Source: DATMNI01 sp035570275 (GTDB taxonomy: Bacteria > Acidobacteriota > Terriglobia > Bryobacterales > Bryobacteraceae). Taken from it: a stretch of 64,000 nucleotides of DNA. Under the pieces are notes generated by a model. It was not told where the DNA came from, ran no database searches, and worked only from the letters and a program-made list of their open reading frames with translations. Positions within the stretch are counted from its first letter, which is position 1. Each line of letters begins with the position of its first letter. Of this stretch, positions 51,863-60,727 are shown piece by piece. The position numbers and the translations under genes were made by a program. Location: the NCBI GenBank assembly GCA_035570275.1, contig DATMNI010000100.1:8307-72306 (forward strand), read 5' to 3'.

Positions 51863-52198
51863 CTATTCTTTCGCGGTCCCGCCCCCAATACTGGCATCCA
51901 GCCAATCCAGGTACGAAGGAGCGCCGTCCACGATAGGCAGCGCCAGCACTTCCGGCACGTCGTAGCTATGCAGCCGGTCTAGCGCGGCACGGAGCGGAGC
52001 AAACAACGCTCGCGAAGATTTGACGACGAGCAGGCATTCGGCGGACGATTCCACGGCTCCTTTCCAGTGGTAAAAACTCTTTACGCCGGGAACAATGCTC
52101 ACGCAGGCGGCCAGCCGCTCCTCAACCAGCGCGCGCGCAAGTTTGCCGGCTTCTTCTTCATTGGCGCAGGTGCTTAAGACAACAATCTTGTCGGTCAT
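51863..52198 (-). CDS. cutA: CutA divalent cation tolerance protein
   Basis: A 111-residue protein of the CutA1 family, which forms a PII-like trimer and is linked to copper and other metal tolerance. The start VLSTCANEEEAGKLARALVE, the ACVSIVPGVKSFYHWKGAVE stretch and SYDVPEVLALPIVDG are the usual family landmarks, including the cysteine in AACVSIV. Length is normal. It is the first gene of a small operon; the divergent FtsB-like gene begins 64 bases away. Confidence 0.95.
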   Translation of the reverse strand: MTDKIVVLSTCANEEEAGKLARALVEERLAACVSIVPGVKSFYHWKGAVESSAECLLVVKSSRALFAPLRAALDRLHSYDVPEVLALPIVDGAPSYLDWLDASIGGGTAKE

Positions 52199-52262
52199 TG
52201 GGAAAAAAGTATTCGGACATTCAAGCCGCGAATGTTAATATTATGGTCCAGGCCGTCGCCGA

Positions 52263-52553
52263 ATGAAAGCTCCGCTCACCCGAATCGCCTATGTGATCGT
52301 CTTCCTGACGGCGGTGACCTATGCTTTCTTCGCCTTCCCGAAAGGGATGCACGCCTGGCAGGAAAAGCAGCGCCAAATCCAGGAAATGGAAAAACGCAAC
52401 GCCAGCGCGGCCCAGGAAGTGGAGCGCAAGAAGGAACACATCAAGCGCCTCACGGACAATCCCGCCGAACAGGAATTGGAAATCCGCAGACGCCTGAAGT
52501 TGTTGCATCCGGATGAGAAGATTTATATCCTGGGCGAACCCGAAAAGAGATAG
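52263..52553 (+). CDS. FtsB/DivIC-like septum formation protein
   Basis: A 96-residue bitopic membrane protein: an N-terminal helix (RIAYVIVFLTAVTYAFFAF), then a coiled coil of ~50 residues (QEKQRQIQEMEKRNASAAQE, VERKKEHIKRLTDNPAEQEL) and a short C-terminal globular piece with LLHPDEKIYIL. The family bridges the late divisome proteins FtsL and FtsQ, and this is its standard size and layout. The gene is single. A TATTAT (52239-52244) before ATG 52263 is a possible -10 box. Confidence 0.82.
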   Translation: MKAPLTRIAYVIVFLTAVTYAFFAFPKGMHAWQEKQRQIQEMEKRNASAAQEVERKKEHIKRLTDNPAEQELEIRRRLKLLHPDEKIYILGEPEKR

Positions 52554-52568
52554 GAACTCGAGCGACAA

Positions 52569-52609
52569 GTCGCGCCTCTGATCGGAGCCGCGCGCGTAAG
52601 CAAGCGGTC
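52569..52609. repeat. Intergenic repeat, family 2, copy 4
   Basis: CGCGCCTCTGATCGGAGCCG and CGCGCGTAAGCAAGCGGT after the FtsB-like stop codon. The CTCTGATCGGAG core is conserved with copies 2 and 3. From 52610 to 52703 there is nothing else recognisable. Confidence 0.75.
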
Positions 52610-52703
52610 CTCGGATACGGTAGTCGATATCAGATAAGAACGAAAACGCTCTGTCTCCGGCGCCGGCAAGAGTCCGGCTGATTGGAACTGTCTATACAGC
52701 AGT

Positions 52704-54974
52704 TCACTTCGCCCTTCTTTTGACTAGGGCATCCAGATCTTCGCGGATCTCCCGGGTTGTCGGGTGGTCCGGCCCCAGGGCCTTCTCGGCAGTGGACAGG
52801 GCGCGGCGATATAAAGGCTCGGCGCCGGCGTCATCCCCTTCGGATTCCAGCACGCCCGCCAGATTATCGAGCGCCATAGCCGTGTTCGGGTGGTTTGGCC
52901 CGAGTGTCTTCTCGGCTATGGCTAAGGCGCGGCGGTACAGGGGCTCGGCGCCGGCATAGTCCCCTTGCAATTCCAGCAAGCCCGCCAGATTGTTCAGCGA
53001 GCCGGCGGTGTCCGGATGGTCCGGCCCGAGGGTCTTCTCGGCAATTGCCAGGGCGCTGCGGAACAACGGCTCGGCGGCCCCCAGGTCCCCTTTGGATTGG
53101 AGCGACAGCGCCGTGTTATTAAGCGACGTCACGCGCAAGGACTGGTAGGTTTGCTCGGCCTCCGGGTCGGGCCCGGTGCTATGTTCCAGGTAGTATTCCA
53201 TCCACCGGCGGCCCTGCTCAACATTGCCTTTAAACGCGTATACCTCACTCAGCCCGCGGGCGCACCAGGGGCGCGCGGGGTCGTGCTGAATATGCTGGGC
53301 GCACTGTTTTTCCAGGCTTTCGAGCAGCATTTCCATGGCATTTCGCGACGCGGCATTTCGCGGCTCGGAATTCCCTGACTCGAACGCGGGCGGCGGACGG
53401 CGCATGAAAACCACGCTCACCGAATCGGCGAACGCCAGTGTCCACTCCGTACTCCCGGAGTCCGCCAGTTCCACCACCAGCGGGTATACCTGGCCTGACA
53501 AATAGTCAAAACCCTCCGCAACGACCATTTGAATCCCGTATTTTTGCAAGAGCTTCTCCGTGCCCAGGCCACCGGCGGAATCGGCGTTAGTCAAGATGCG
53601 TTTGTAATCCGCGTAAACCTCTTCGCTCAACCCTCGCGGATCGATAAAATCGCGCTGCATGGGCCACAACCGCCAGACCAGGTAGCCCCCGGTTTCGTAG
53701 TTATTGAACATCCGGCCGGTAATTCGTCGGGCCTGAATGAAGTCGGCGGCTCCCGAAGGAAGCTGCCAGTTGGCGGCGTGCCATGCGAACGCATTCCCGC
53801 GCGCTATCGCCGGCGCCACGTCGCTTACCAGGAGGGCCGCCGTCGCCAACAACGCCACTACGGCCGGCAGCGCGCGCCACGGTCCTTTCGGCCCAAAGGA
53901 CTTGGGGACGTAGGCTGCGATCAACACCGGGCCGATCAGCCCAATGAAGATGGTGTTCCGCACGGCCGTGAGAGAAATGAGAGCGAAACCAAAGTAGAGC
54001 AGCCAATCGACTGGCCGCGTGCGGCGGCGGGCAAAAACCAGCGCCAGCAGCGAACCGAACAGGAGCAGGCTGTAAATGCCGGGTTCCCAGAAAACGGGGC
54101 GCTGCCACTCCAGGTTTTCCGATTGAATCCCGCTCGAACGGTACAGGAAGAGGATTTGGATCACCCGGAAGCCATTCGGGTTCAGGCCTGAGACCAGGAA
54201 ACAAGCCACCGCTACCAGCCACAACTGGCGCTCGTTTGGCACCGGCCTTTTCCGCAGGCGTTCGATTGCCGCCTCGCCGCAGTACGCGCCGGCTACCAGC
54301 CAACCCAGGAAGAATCCGGCGTGGCAGTTGGACCAAATCAGAAAAACGGCGGGAAGCGCCCATAACCGGCGTGATTCCAGACTAGGACGCGATTCCAGAC
54401 CAGAGCGGCGCGATTCCAGAATCGCCATCGTCACCGCCAGGCACAGGAACGTCACCAGAAACGGCCGGCTCTGCTGAAAATGGAAGGCCATGGCGGCGCA
54501 GGCAAGCGCTGCCGCCAGGCTGATGTAGAAGTCATTGGTGCGGCCAAAGGCCATCCAGCCGGCGAGCGCGCAAAAAACCATGAGCAGTGCCGCCCGCGCC
54601 AGAACCAACCCCGGGAATCCAGCCACGGAGTAGATCGAATACATGATGATCTGCGCCAGCCATTCGTGCGTGAGGTTGAAGTAACGTGTGACCTCCTCAC
54701 CGGGGTATTTGGCGGCGCCCATCCCGCTGGTGTAGGAGAACGGATCGGGAACACTCAGGGCGCGAGTGTCCCATGAGTGCTGTCCGGTTTTCAAGTGCAG
54801 CCAGATATCGGTATCGCGGATTTCACCGGTGAATAGGGAGAGCAGCAGGATGGCTGCCAGCGTCAGCAAGAGCGGCCGAAGCCAGCGCGGCGCGGCCGCA
54901 GGTTCCATCGGGGCAACGGAAACCGTTCGCCTGGCGCTGCGAAGGGGCATACTGAGGCGACTCAATTCTACCAT
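52704..54974 (-). CDS. Polytopic membrane protein fused to kinesin-light-chain-type TPR domain
   Basis: A 756-residue fusion. The N-terminal ~500 residues hold about ten membrane helices and the early motif TDIWLHLKTGQHSWDTRAL, then SYTSG...HEWLAQIIMYSIYSVAGFPG; this resembles a GT-C-like membrane domain family annotated as hypothetical in acidobacteria, where D-x-D/W near the first loop is typical. The C-terminal ~170 residues are three 42-residue TPRs of the kinesin-light-chain type: ALAIAEKTLGPDHPDTAGSL, NNLAGLLELQGDYAGAEPLY and so on. A cytoplasmic TPR on a GT-C-like enzyme is unusual. Starts at 54974, 54950 or 54908 are possible; a TAGAAT box lies upstream of 54950. Monocistronic, ends close to a family-2 repeat. 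Confidence 0.75.
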   Translation of the reverse strand: MVELSRLSMPLRSARRTVSVAPMEPAAAPRWLRPLLLTLAAILLLSLFTGEIRDTDIWLHLKTGQHSWDTRALSVPDPFSYTSGMGAAKYPGEEVTRYFNLTHEWLAQIIMYSIYSVAGFPGLVLARAALLMVFCALAGWMAFGRTNDFYISLAAALACAAMAFHFQQSRPFLVTFLCLAVTMAILESRRSGLESRPSLESRRLWALPAVFLIWSNCHAGFFLGWLVAGAYCGEAAIERLRKRPVPNERQLWLVAVACFLVSGLNPNGFRVIQILFLYRSSGIQSENLEWQRPVFWEPGIYSLLLFGSLLALVFARRRTRPVDWLLYFGFALISLTAVRNTIFIGLIGPVLIAAYVPKSFGPKGPWRALPAVVALLATAALLVSDVAPAIARGNAFAWHAANWQLPSGAADFIQARRITGRMFNNYETGGYLVWRLWPMQRDFIDPRGLSEEVYADYKRILTNADSAGGLGTEKLLQKYGIQMVVAEGFDYLSGQVYPLVVELADSGSTEWTLAFADSVSVVFMRRPPPAFESGNSEPRNAASRNAMEMLLESLEKQCAQHIQHDPARPWCARGLSEVYAFKGNVEQGRRWMEYYLEHSTGPDPEAEQTYQSLRVTSLNNTALSLQSKGDLGAAEPLFRSALAIAEKTLGPDHPDTAGSLNNLAGLLELQGDYAGAEPLYRRALAIAEKTLGPNHPNTAMALDNLAGVLESEGDDAGAEPLYRRALSTAEKALGPDHPTTREIREDLDALVKRRAK

Positions 54975-55195
54975 CGGTTGACGGATCGGTCAGGATTCCG
55001 ACACGGTCGGCGCAGTCGGAGGAGACCCGGTGATTGCCTACAGCGGTGATCACTGATCAAGGACGGCATCACGCGCGTCGCTAACGGACTCCCGGGTAGT
55101 CTTCTTTGCGCCCTTGCGGCTTGGCGTGAAATCTTGCCTTTTTGACTCCCATGCTCCAAGCGGATTCCCCTTACGTTAAACGCCGATTGTCCAGC

Positions 55196-55378
55196 TTATT
55201 GTTTTGACTCCGCCTTAGCGGCGGCTTCGCTGATCCGTTCCAGGCAACGCTCACCCGCATCGTAGGTTTTCTGTTCCTTATCGAAGCCTGACAGATCCAT
55301 ACCGGCAACGTAACGTTGAATCGCTTGCGCGTTTTCGATGATGTCTTGGAGGCGGCGCGCGGGTTTGTCAGAAGGCAC
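55196..55378 (-). pseudogene. Truncated HepT-like HEPN ribonuclease toxin
   Basis: From GTG 55378 the 60-residue product reads MPSDKPARRLQDIIENAQAI, then YVAGMDLSGFDKEQKTYDAG and ERCLERISEAA. This is the first half of a HepT/DUF86 protein. The second half with the catalytic R-x4-H motif is absent; the chain stops at AESKQ. It overlaps the end of the nucleotidyltransferase gene by 11 bases, the normal layout of these modules. Confidence 0.7.
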
Positions 55379-55673
55379 GGGCGCGGTCCCGGTCGATCTC
55401 TGCTTGAAAACGTCTCTTGCGCACCGGCTCTTCGATGACATCCACCTGGCAGCCCAGAATTCCGGACAGACGCCCTTCGAGTTCGCTCAAACGGCTGAGA
55501 TAATCGATACCTGGCGCCGAGAAATTCTCGCCGAGGCGGACCGCCACATCGACATCGTGCGCGGGCTCCTCCCGGCGCGCTACCGAGCCGAACAGAGATA
55601 CGCTCAACACGCCAGCCGTGCGGAGTTCCTGTTCATGCGCCTTCAAAGCTGCCAGGACGCGGTCGCGTTCCAT
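55368..55673 (-). CDS. MntA-like minimal nucleotidyltransferase antitoxin
   Basis: A 101-residue protein beginning MERDRVLAALKAHEQELRTA. The nucleotidyltransferase signature SLFGSVARREEPAHDVDVAV carries G-S and two Asp of the catalytic D-x-D, with the usual third acidic region later (LGCQVDVIEEPV). MntA enzymes silence HepT toxins by adding AMP to the toxin. The toxin partner next door is truncated, so this gene may be an orphan antitoxin. Start 55673 follows the conserved pattern; a 15-residue extension upstream is possible. Confidence 0.75.
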   Translation of the reverse strand: MERDRVLAALKAHEQELRTAGVLSVSLFGSVARREEPAHDVDVAVRLGENFSAPGIDYLSRLSELEGRLSGILGCQVDVIEEPVRKRRFQAEIDRDRARAF

Positions 55674-55801
55674 GGAACCAATTTTGCACAAGTCGTATCC
55701 CGCAGGCAACCGCCCCAACCGCCCTCCAGGGTTGCAACGGCTGGTCCACTGTTATACGCTTTCATTCATCCGGCAGGATGCCTGCTGGGCAGGGGGAGTG
55801 A

Positions 55802-58800
55802 ATGCGTCTCGTAGCCGTCACGTTAATAGTTGGAGCGATCCTTGCGCCAATATCGTTGGCACAGGAATCCACGGCCCGTTTGCTTGGCACGATTACCGAT
55901 CCGACGGGCGCGGTGGTACCACACGCCAGCATCGTCGCGAAGAATGCGGCCACGGGCCTGGAGCGGAGGGTACAAGCCGATGAATCGGGCGACTATTCGA
56001 TTCCGCTCCTCCCTATCGGCCAATACACCGTAACGGGGGAGGCGCCGGGCTTCAAGACCAGCACCATCACCGGCCTCACGCTGCAGGTGAACCAGGAGGC
56101 ACGTATCGATATCAAGCTGGCGGTGGGCTCGGCGGCGGAATCCATCCAGGTTGAGGCGTCCTCCCCGGTGCTGGTCACGGACGATTCCTCGGTGGGGCAG
56201 GTGATCGAGAACGTATCCATCGCCAGCATGCCCTTGAACGGGCGCGCCTTTTGGCAATTGGCCCAGTTGACGCCAGGAGCGGTCTTCACGCCGGGCGGCT
56301 CGGATATCGCTTCCGGCGGCACGGGGATTCGGGCATCGCGCATCGGCTTGCGGATCAGTGGAAGTTCCCGGCTGGCCGCGGGCTGGCTGCTGGATGGTTT
56401 CGACATTACGGAATACGAACTGGGGTCCACATCCATTACGCCATCAACCGACGCTATCGATGAGTTCAAGGTGCTGGCCGGCGGCATGAGCGCCGAGTAC
56501 GCTGAACCATCCGTCATTAACGCCGCGCTGAAGAGCGGCTCCAACCGTTTTCACGGCAGCGCGTATGAGTACCTGCGCAACGAAAAAATCCAGGCGCGAA
56601 ATTTCTTTTCCCCCACGGTGGCGCCGTTGAAGCGCAACCAGTTCGGCTCTACGATCGGCGGCCCCATCAAGCACGATAAGATTTTCTTCTTCGCCGATTA
56701 CGAAGGCGCGCGCACGCGGCAGGGAACCACCCAGAATTCCAATGTTCCCAGCGTGCAGCAGTTGAACGGCGATTTCAGCGGCGGCCGGCCGATTTTCGAT
56801 CCGTTGACCACTGCCATCAATCCGGCCAATGCGAGCCAATTCGTTCGAACGCAGTTCCCCGGCAACGTCATTCCGGCCAACCGCATGTCGCCGCAGGCCT
56901 TGTTTTTCAAGCCGTTGTTTCCCGTCCCGAACAACGGCCCCGGCCTCTTTGTGTACTCGCCGTCGCTTTCTCTGGACACCGACAAATTCGACATCAAAAT
57001 CTCGCCGCGTCTGACGGCCAAGGACAGCCTGGTCAGCCGCTACTCCTATGTCGACAACACGGAAAAGGACGTACAGGGTTATCCCGCGCTGGGCTACTAT
57101 CCATTGCATAGCCGGTCTCAGAACGCGGGTTTGACCTATGTGCACATCTTCTCGCCTTCCGTCACCAGCGAGTCCACCTTCAGCTACTATCGAACTTACT
57201 TCCTGCTTTTGAATGCCAGCGCGTTCAACGGACAAAACGTGGTGCAGCAGGCAGGTATTACGGGATACGAAGGCATATCGAATCTGCTGCCTGCCGCTCC
57301 GCTGATCAACTTTTCCGGCTACACGGCGCTGGCGGGAAACACCGACAATCGCCCTAAGGCCAACCGCATCCGCACGTACCAATACCGTTCGTCGTTGACT
57401 TGGGCTCATGGCAAGCACCTGATGAAGTTCGGCACCCAGCTTTCGCACCAGGCGCACGCTTTTTATCACGGTCAAAGCTCGCAGGGTTCGGCTTCCTTCA
57501 ACGGCCAGTACACGCAAAACCCGCTCAGCGCTGGAAACACGGGTGACGCCTTCGCCGATTTTCTCCTCGGGGTTCCGAGCAGCATGCTGCGCTCCACGCC
57601 GCTGCAGATCTACGGCAACACCGGAAATTTTTGGGCTTTCTACGGTCAGGACGATTACCGGATCACGCGGAATCTGACGCTGAACCTGGGCTTTCGCTGG
57701 GAACTGAACTCGTTTTTGCCTGGTATCCGCGGGCAGACGAACGCTTTCGACTTCACCACCGGCAACCTCATCATTCCCACCATCAACGGCACCCCGGACC
57801 TTACCGCGCAACCCGGAGGGGCCCAGATTTATGCGGTATTCCGTCCTTTACTGGAGTCCAGTGAACAAAAGGGCCTTCCCTGGTCTATCCGCTATCCCGA
57901 CTATCGCGACCCCGCTCCCCGAGTCGGCTTGGCCTGGCGGATATTCGGCAGTGATAAATGGGTACTGCGCTCCGCTTACGGGATCTTCTACATCTTCCCC
58001 GATACCAACCAGACACAGGGCCAGATCAACGCGCCTCCTTTCCAATTGACGCAGACAATCAACAACGACGTGCCTACGGCAACCACGCTGACCCCCATCA
58101 GGAACCTGGCGGATTTCTTCCTCGGCAACCCGCTGGTGGCCATAAACTCGACCCCCGCCATCACCACGGGCGGCACCCGCTACCGGCAAGCTTACACTCA
58201 GACGTGGAATTTGAATCTCCAGCACGAGTTTCGAAACCATGTAGCGGTGGAGGTGGGCTACGTCGGAAATAAGGGCACGCGCCTGTCGTCGGTTTCGACG
58301 TACAACATCCCGCTGGCCGGCCCGGGTAATGTCCAGGCGCGCCGGCAGTATCCACAGTGGGGAGTGATCAAGTACCTGATCTGGGGCGGAGACAGCACGT
58401 ACCACAGCCTGCAGACGAAGGTGGAAAAGCGGTTCTCGAACGGATTTTCGCTGTTGGGCTCCTACACATTTTCGAAATGTCTCGACGGCCCGGGCAGCGA
58501 GGAAGGCGGTTCTCCCGCCGCCTATCTCGACAGGCTGTACAAAGGCCCGTGCAGTTTCGACGTGCCTCACAATTTCGTCACCAGCTATGTTTGGGAGTTG
58601 CCGTTCGGCAATGGCCGCAAGTTCTTCTCCAAAGCTTCGCGGGCTGTGAACGGCGTCATCGGAGGCTGGCAGTGGCAAGGCATCAATACGCTGCAATCGG
58701 GCGTGCCCTACTCGGTGGGCATCAGCACCGATCGCGCCAATACCGCCGTAGGGCAAATGCCCGACGCCATCGCCAAGCCAGTGGTTCTGGGAAATGTGAA

Positions 58801-59134
58801 CTGCTGGTTCTTCACGTCGGCCAACCCCGCCTGCCGCGCCCTGCTGCCAAATCAGGCGGACACTTTTGCGCTCCCGGCGCAGTTTACCTACGGCAACGCC
58901 GGCCGGAACATCCTGTATAACGACAAGCTTATCCAGTTCGACATGTCGCTGTATAAGACCTTCAAGTTCACGGAATCCAAGAGCCTGGAGTTCCGCGCCA
59001 TGGTCTACAACCTGACCAACACGCCGAGCTTCAACACTCCGGGCACCAGCGAAAATCTCGCTACCGGGGGCCAGGTTACATCGACGCGAAACCAACCCCG
59101 GCTGTTTGAGTTCGGATTGAAATTCAGCTACTAA
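55802..59134 (+). CDS. Oar-like TonB-dependent outer-membrane receptor with carboxypeptidase-regulatory domain
   Basis: A 1110-residue outer-membrane protein. The signal peptide MRLVAVTLIVGAILAPISLA is followed by a CarboxypepD_reg domain (ARLLGTITDPTGAVVPHASI, PIGQYTVTGEAPGFKT), a plug-like region with MPLNGRAFWQLAQLTPG, and a long beta-barrel ending RNQPRLFEFGLKFSY, whose terminal aromatic fits outer-membrane insertion by BAM. In acidobacteria such receptors are thought to take up oligosaccharides or peptides with TonB energy. The plug motif GGTGIRASRIGLRISGSSRL and the NAALKSGSNRFHGSAYEYLR segment are typical of the Oar group. GGGGAG before ATG 55802 is the ribosome site. The next gene starts 23 bases after its stop, so the two are cotranscribed. 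Confidence 0.92.
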   Translation: MRLVAVTLIVGAILAPISLAQESTARLLGTITDPTGAVVPHASIVAKNAATGLERRVQADESGDYSIPLLPIGQYTVTGEAPGFKTSTITGLTLQVNQEARIDIKLAVGSAAESIQVEASSPVLVTDDSSVGQVIENVSIASMPLNGRAFWQLAQLTPGAVFTPGGSDIASGGTGIRASRIGLRISGSSRLAAGWLLDGFDITEYELGSTSITPSTDAIDEFKVLAGGMSAEYAEPSVINAALKSGSNRFHGSAYEYLRNEKIQARNFFSPTVAPLKRNQFGSTIGGPIKHDKIFFFADYEGARTRQGTTQNSNVPSVQQLNGDFSGGRPIFDPLTTAINPANASQFVRTQFPGNVIPANRMSPQALFFKPLFPVPNNGPGLFVYSPSLSLDTDKFDIKISPRLTAKDSLVSRYSYVDNTEKDVQGYPALGYYPLHSRSQNAGLTYVHIFSPSVTSESTFSYYRTYFLLLNASAFNGQNVVQQAGITGYEGISNLLPAAPLINFSGYTALAGNTDNRPKANRIRTYQYRSSLTWAHGKHLMKFGTQLSHQAHAFYHGQSSQGSASFNGQYTQNPLSAGNTGDAFADFLLGVPSSMLRSTPLQIYGNTGNFWAFYGQDDYRITRNLTLNLGFRWELNSFLPGIRGQTNAFDFTTGNLIIPTINGTPDLTAQPGGAQIYAVFRPLLESSEQKGLPWSIRYPDYRDPAPRVGLAWRIFGSDKWVLRSAYGIFYIFPDTNQTQGQINAPPFQLTQTINNDVPTATTLTPIRNLADFFLGNPLVAINSTPAITTGGTRYRQAYTQTWNLNLQHEFRNHVAVEVGYVGNKGTRLSSVSTYNIPLAGPGNVQARRQYPQWGVIKYLIWGGDSTYHSLQTKVEKRFSNGFSLLGSYTFSKCLDGPGSEEGGSPAAYLDRLYKGPCSFDVPHNFVTSYVWELPFGNGRKFFSKASRAVNGVIGGWQWQGINTLQSGVPYSVGISTDRANTAVGQMPDAIAKPVVLGNVNCWFFTSANPACRALLPNQADTFALPAQFTYGNAGRNILYNDKLIQFDMSLYKTFKFTESKSLEFRAMVYNLTNTPSFNTPGTSENLATGGQVTSTRNQPRLFEFGLKFSY

Positions 59135-59157
59135 ACACTCCTGAAGGGAAACACATC

Positions 59158-60642
59158 ATGGCGGATGGGGAACTAGATCGCAGGGCTTTCATCAAGACAG
59201 CGGCCGTGACGGCCCCGGCCGCGCTGACCGCGGTAAGCGCCGCCTATGCGCAGGCGCCGCCGCCGAAGAAGATGATCGGCATCCAGGTGGGAGCCATTTC
59301 ATTTCTGGACGAGGGCGTCGAAAAGGTCCTTGACATCTTCCAGGAACGCGCCTCCGTCAACACGCTCTTCCTGGCGGTATTCACCTATGGCCGGGGCATT
59401 GCGGGAAGACAGGTTCCCGGCCAGCCGCTGCCCGACCACGGCAAGCAGGAGTACGATCTGGATTACCACGGCGGCAATTTCGCCACTCCGCATCCCCAAT
59501 ATTACAAAGACACGGCACTGAAAGCCGAAGACACGCGCGCTCCCGACTACCCGGGAGTGGACACCGTCTTGAGTGTCGTCCCGGCGGCCAGGAAGCGCGG
59601 CATGCGGACGATTCTCTGGGCCGAGGATGTCTTCCGCAACGACCTGCCCAACATTGACAAGTTACAGGAGTACGATGTTCACGGCCAGAGAGGCCCGCGG
59701 CTGTGTTTCAATAACCCCAACGCCACTCATTTCCTGCTGGGACTGGTGGAGGATTACGCCCGGTCGTACGACATCGACGGCATCATGTGGTGTTCGGAAC
59801 GGATGGGGCCTCTGAACAATGTGATCCGGGGAGGACCTGCCGGCAGGGCGTCCTGCTTCTGCGAGTTTTGCCGCGGTAAAGCCGGGCGGCTGGGCATCAA
59901 TGTGGACCGGGCCCGCGAAGGGTATCTGGCACTGGAGAAGTTCTTGACCGGCGTCGCCGCCGGCAAGCGCCCGGTGGACGGCTGTTACGTCACCTTCTGG
60001 CGGATCATCTTGCGATATCCGGAGATTCTGGCCTGGGAGACACTGTGGAACGACAGCCTGCGGGAGACCTACCAGGCCCTTCACAGTAAAGTGAAATCGG
60101 TTAAGCCGGACCTGCTCTGCGGCTGGCACATCTTCCACAACAACTCTTTCAGTCCCATGTTTCGCGCCGAGCAGGATCTGCAGGAACTCTCAAAGTATTC
60201 CGACTTCCTGAAGATGGTGATGTATCACAACTGCGCGGGTCCGCGCATGGCCACCTACATCGAAGGGCTCAACGCCGGTGTGTTTGCGGATGTCCCGAAA
60301 GAGGAACTGTTGCAATTCGAGTACCGGGTGCTGAATTACAACGAGCACACTTACACGCAGATCCCGTATACGGGTTTCTCCAGCGACTACGTGTACCGCG
60401 AATCCAAGCGCGCCATGGATGGCGCCGCCGGAACCAAAACGCTGATCTGGCCCGGCATTGACATAGACATTCCGACCAACGCCAGTCACAGTAAGTGCAC
60501 GCCGCAGGGAACCAAGGATGCGGTGGCAGCGGCCTTTCGCGCCGGGGCGCATGGCGTGGTTCTCTCCCGCAAGTATTCGGAAATGCGGCTGGCGAATCTG
60601 AGTGGGGCCGGAGAGGCCATCAAGGAACTGAAATTGGCATAA
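59158..60642 (+). CDS. Tat-exported TIM-barrel-like glycoside-hydrolase-related protein
   Basis: A 494-residue protein with a twin-arginine signal (DRRAFIKTAAVTAPAALTAV), so it is exported folded. The body looks like a TIM barrel related to bacterial family proteins annotated as hypothetical glycosyl hydrolase: FLAVFTYGRGIAG, GMRTILWAEDVFRNDLPN, DGIMWCSERMGPL and WHIFHNNSFSPMF. Acidic residues at strand ends (WAEDV, CSERM) could be catalytic, but no recognised triad proves it. A pair CFCEFC suggests metal or disulfide binding. It is directly behind the receptor gene, with AAGGGAA upstream, which suggests shared substrate use. Confidence 0.65.
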   Translation: MADGELDRRAFIKTAAVTAPAALTAVSAAYAQAPPPKKMIGIQVGAISFLDEGVEKVLDIFQERASVNTLFLAVFTYGRGIAGRQVPGQPLPDHGKQEYDLDYHGGNFATPHPQYYKDTALKAEDTRAPDYPGVDTVLSVVPAARKRGMRTILWAEDVFRNDLPNIDKLQEYDVHGQRGPRLCFNNPNATHFLLGLVEDYARSYDIDGIMWCSERMGPLNNVIRGGPAGRASCFCEFCRGKAGRLGINVDRAREGYLALEKFLTGVAAGKRPVDGCYVTFWRIILRYPEILAWETLWNDSLRETYQALHSKVKSVKPDLLCGWHIFHNNSFSPMFRAEQDLQELSKYSDFLKMVMYHNCAGPRMATYIEGLNAGVFADVPKEELLQFEYRVLNYNEHTYTQIPYTGFSSDYVYRESKRAMDGAAGTKTLIWPGIDIDIPTNASHSKCTPQGTKDAVAAAFRAGAHGVVLSRKYSEMRLANLSGAGEAIKELKLA

Positions 60643-60705
60643 GCTGCAACTCGCCGTTGCGGGCAAGCGACGCAATGAGCCCCGCCCTGGCAGGTTACAG
60701 TGGGA

Positions 60706-60711
60706 TAGAAT
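60706..60711 (+). promoter_or_regulatory. -10-like TAGAAT before the DUF1549/DUF1553 gene
   Basis: TAGAAT 17 bases before GTG 60728, with AAGGGA at 60712-60717 as ribosome site. This would allow expression separate from the receptor gene. Confidence 0.4.
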
Positions 60712-60727
60712 AAGGGACGTAGACACT

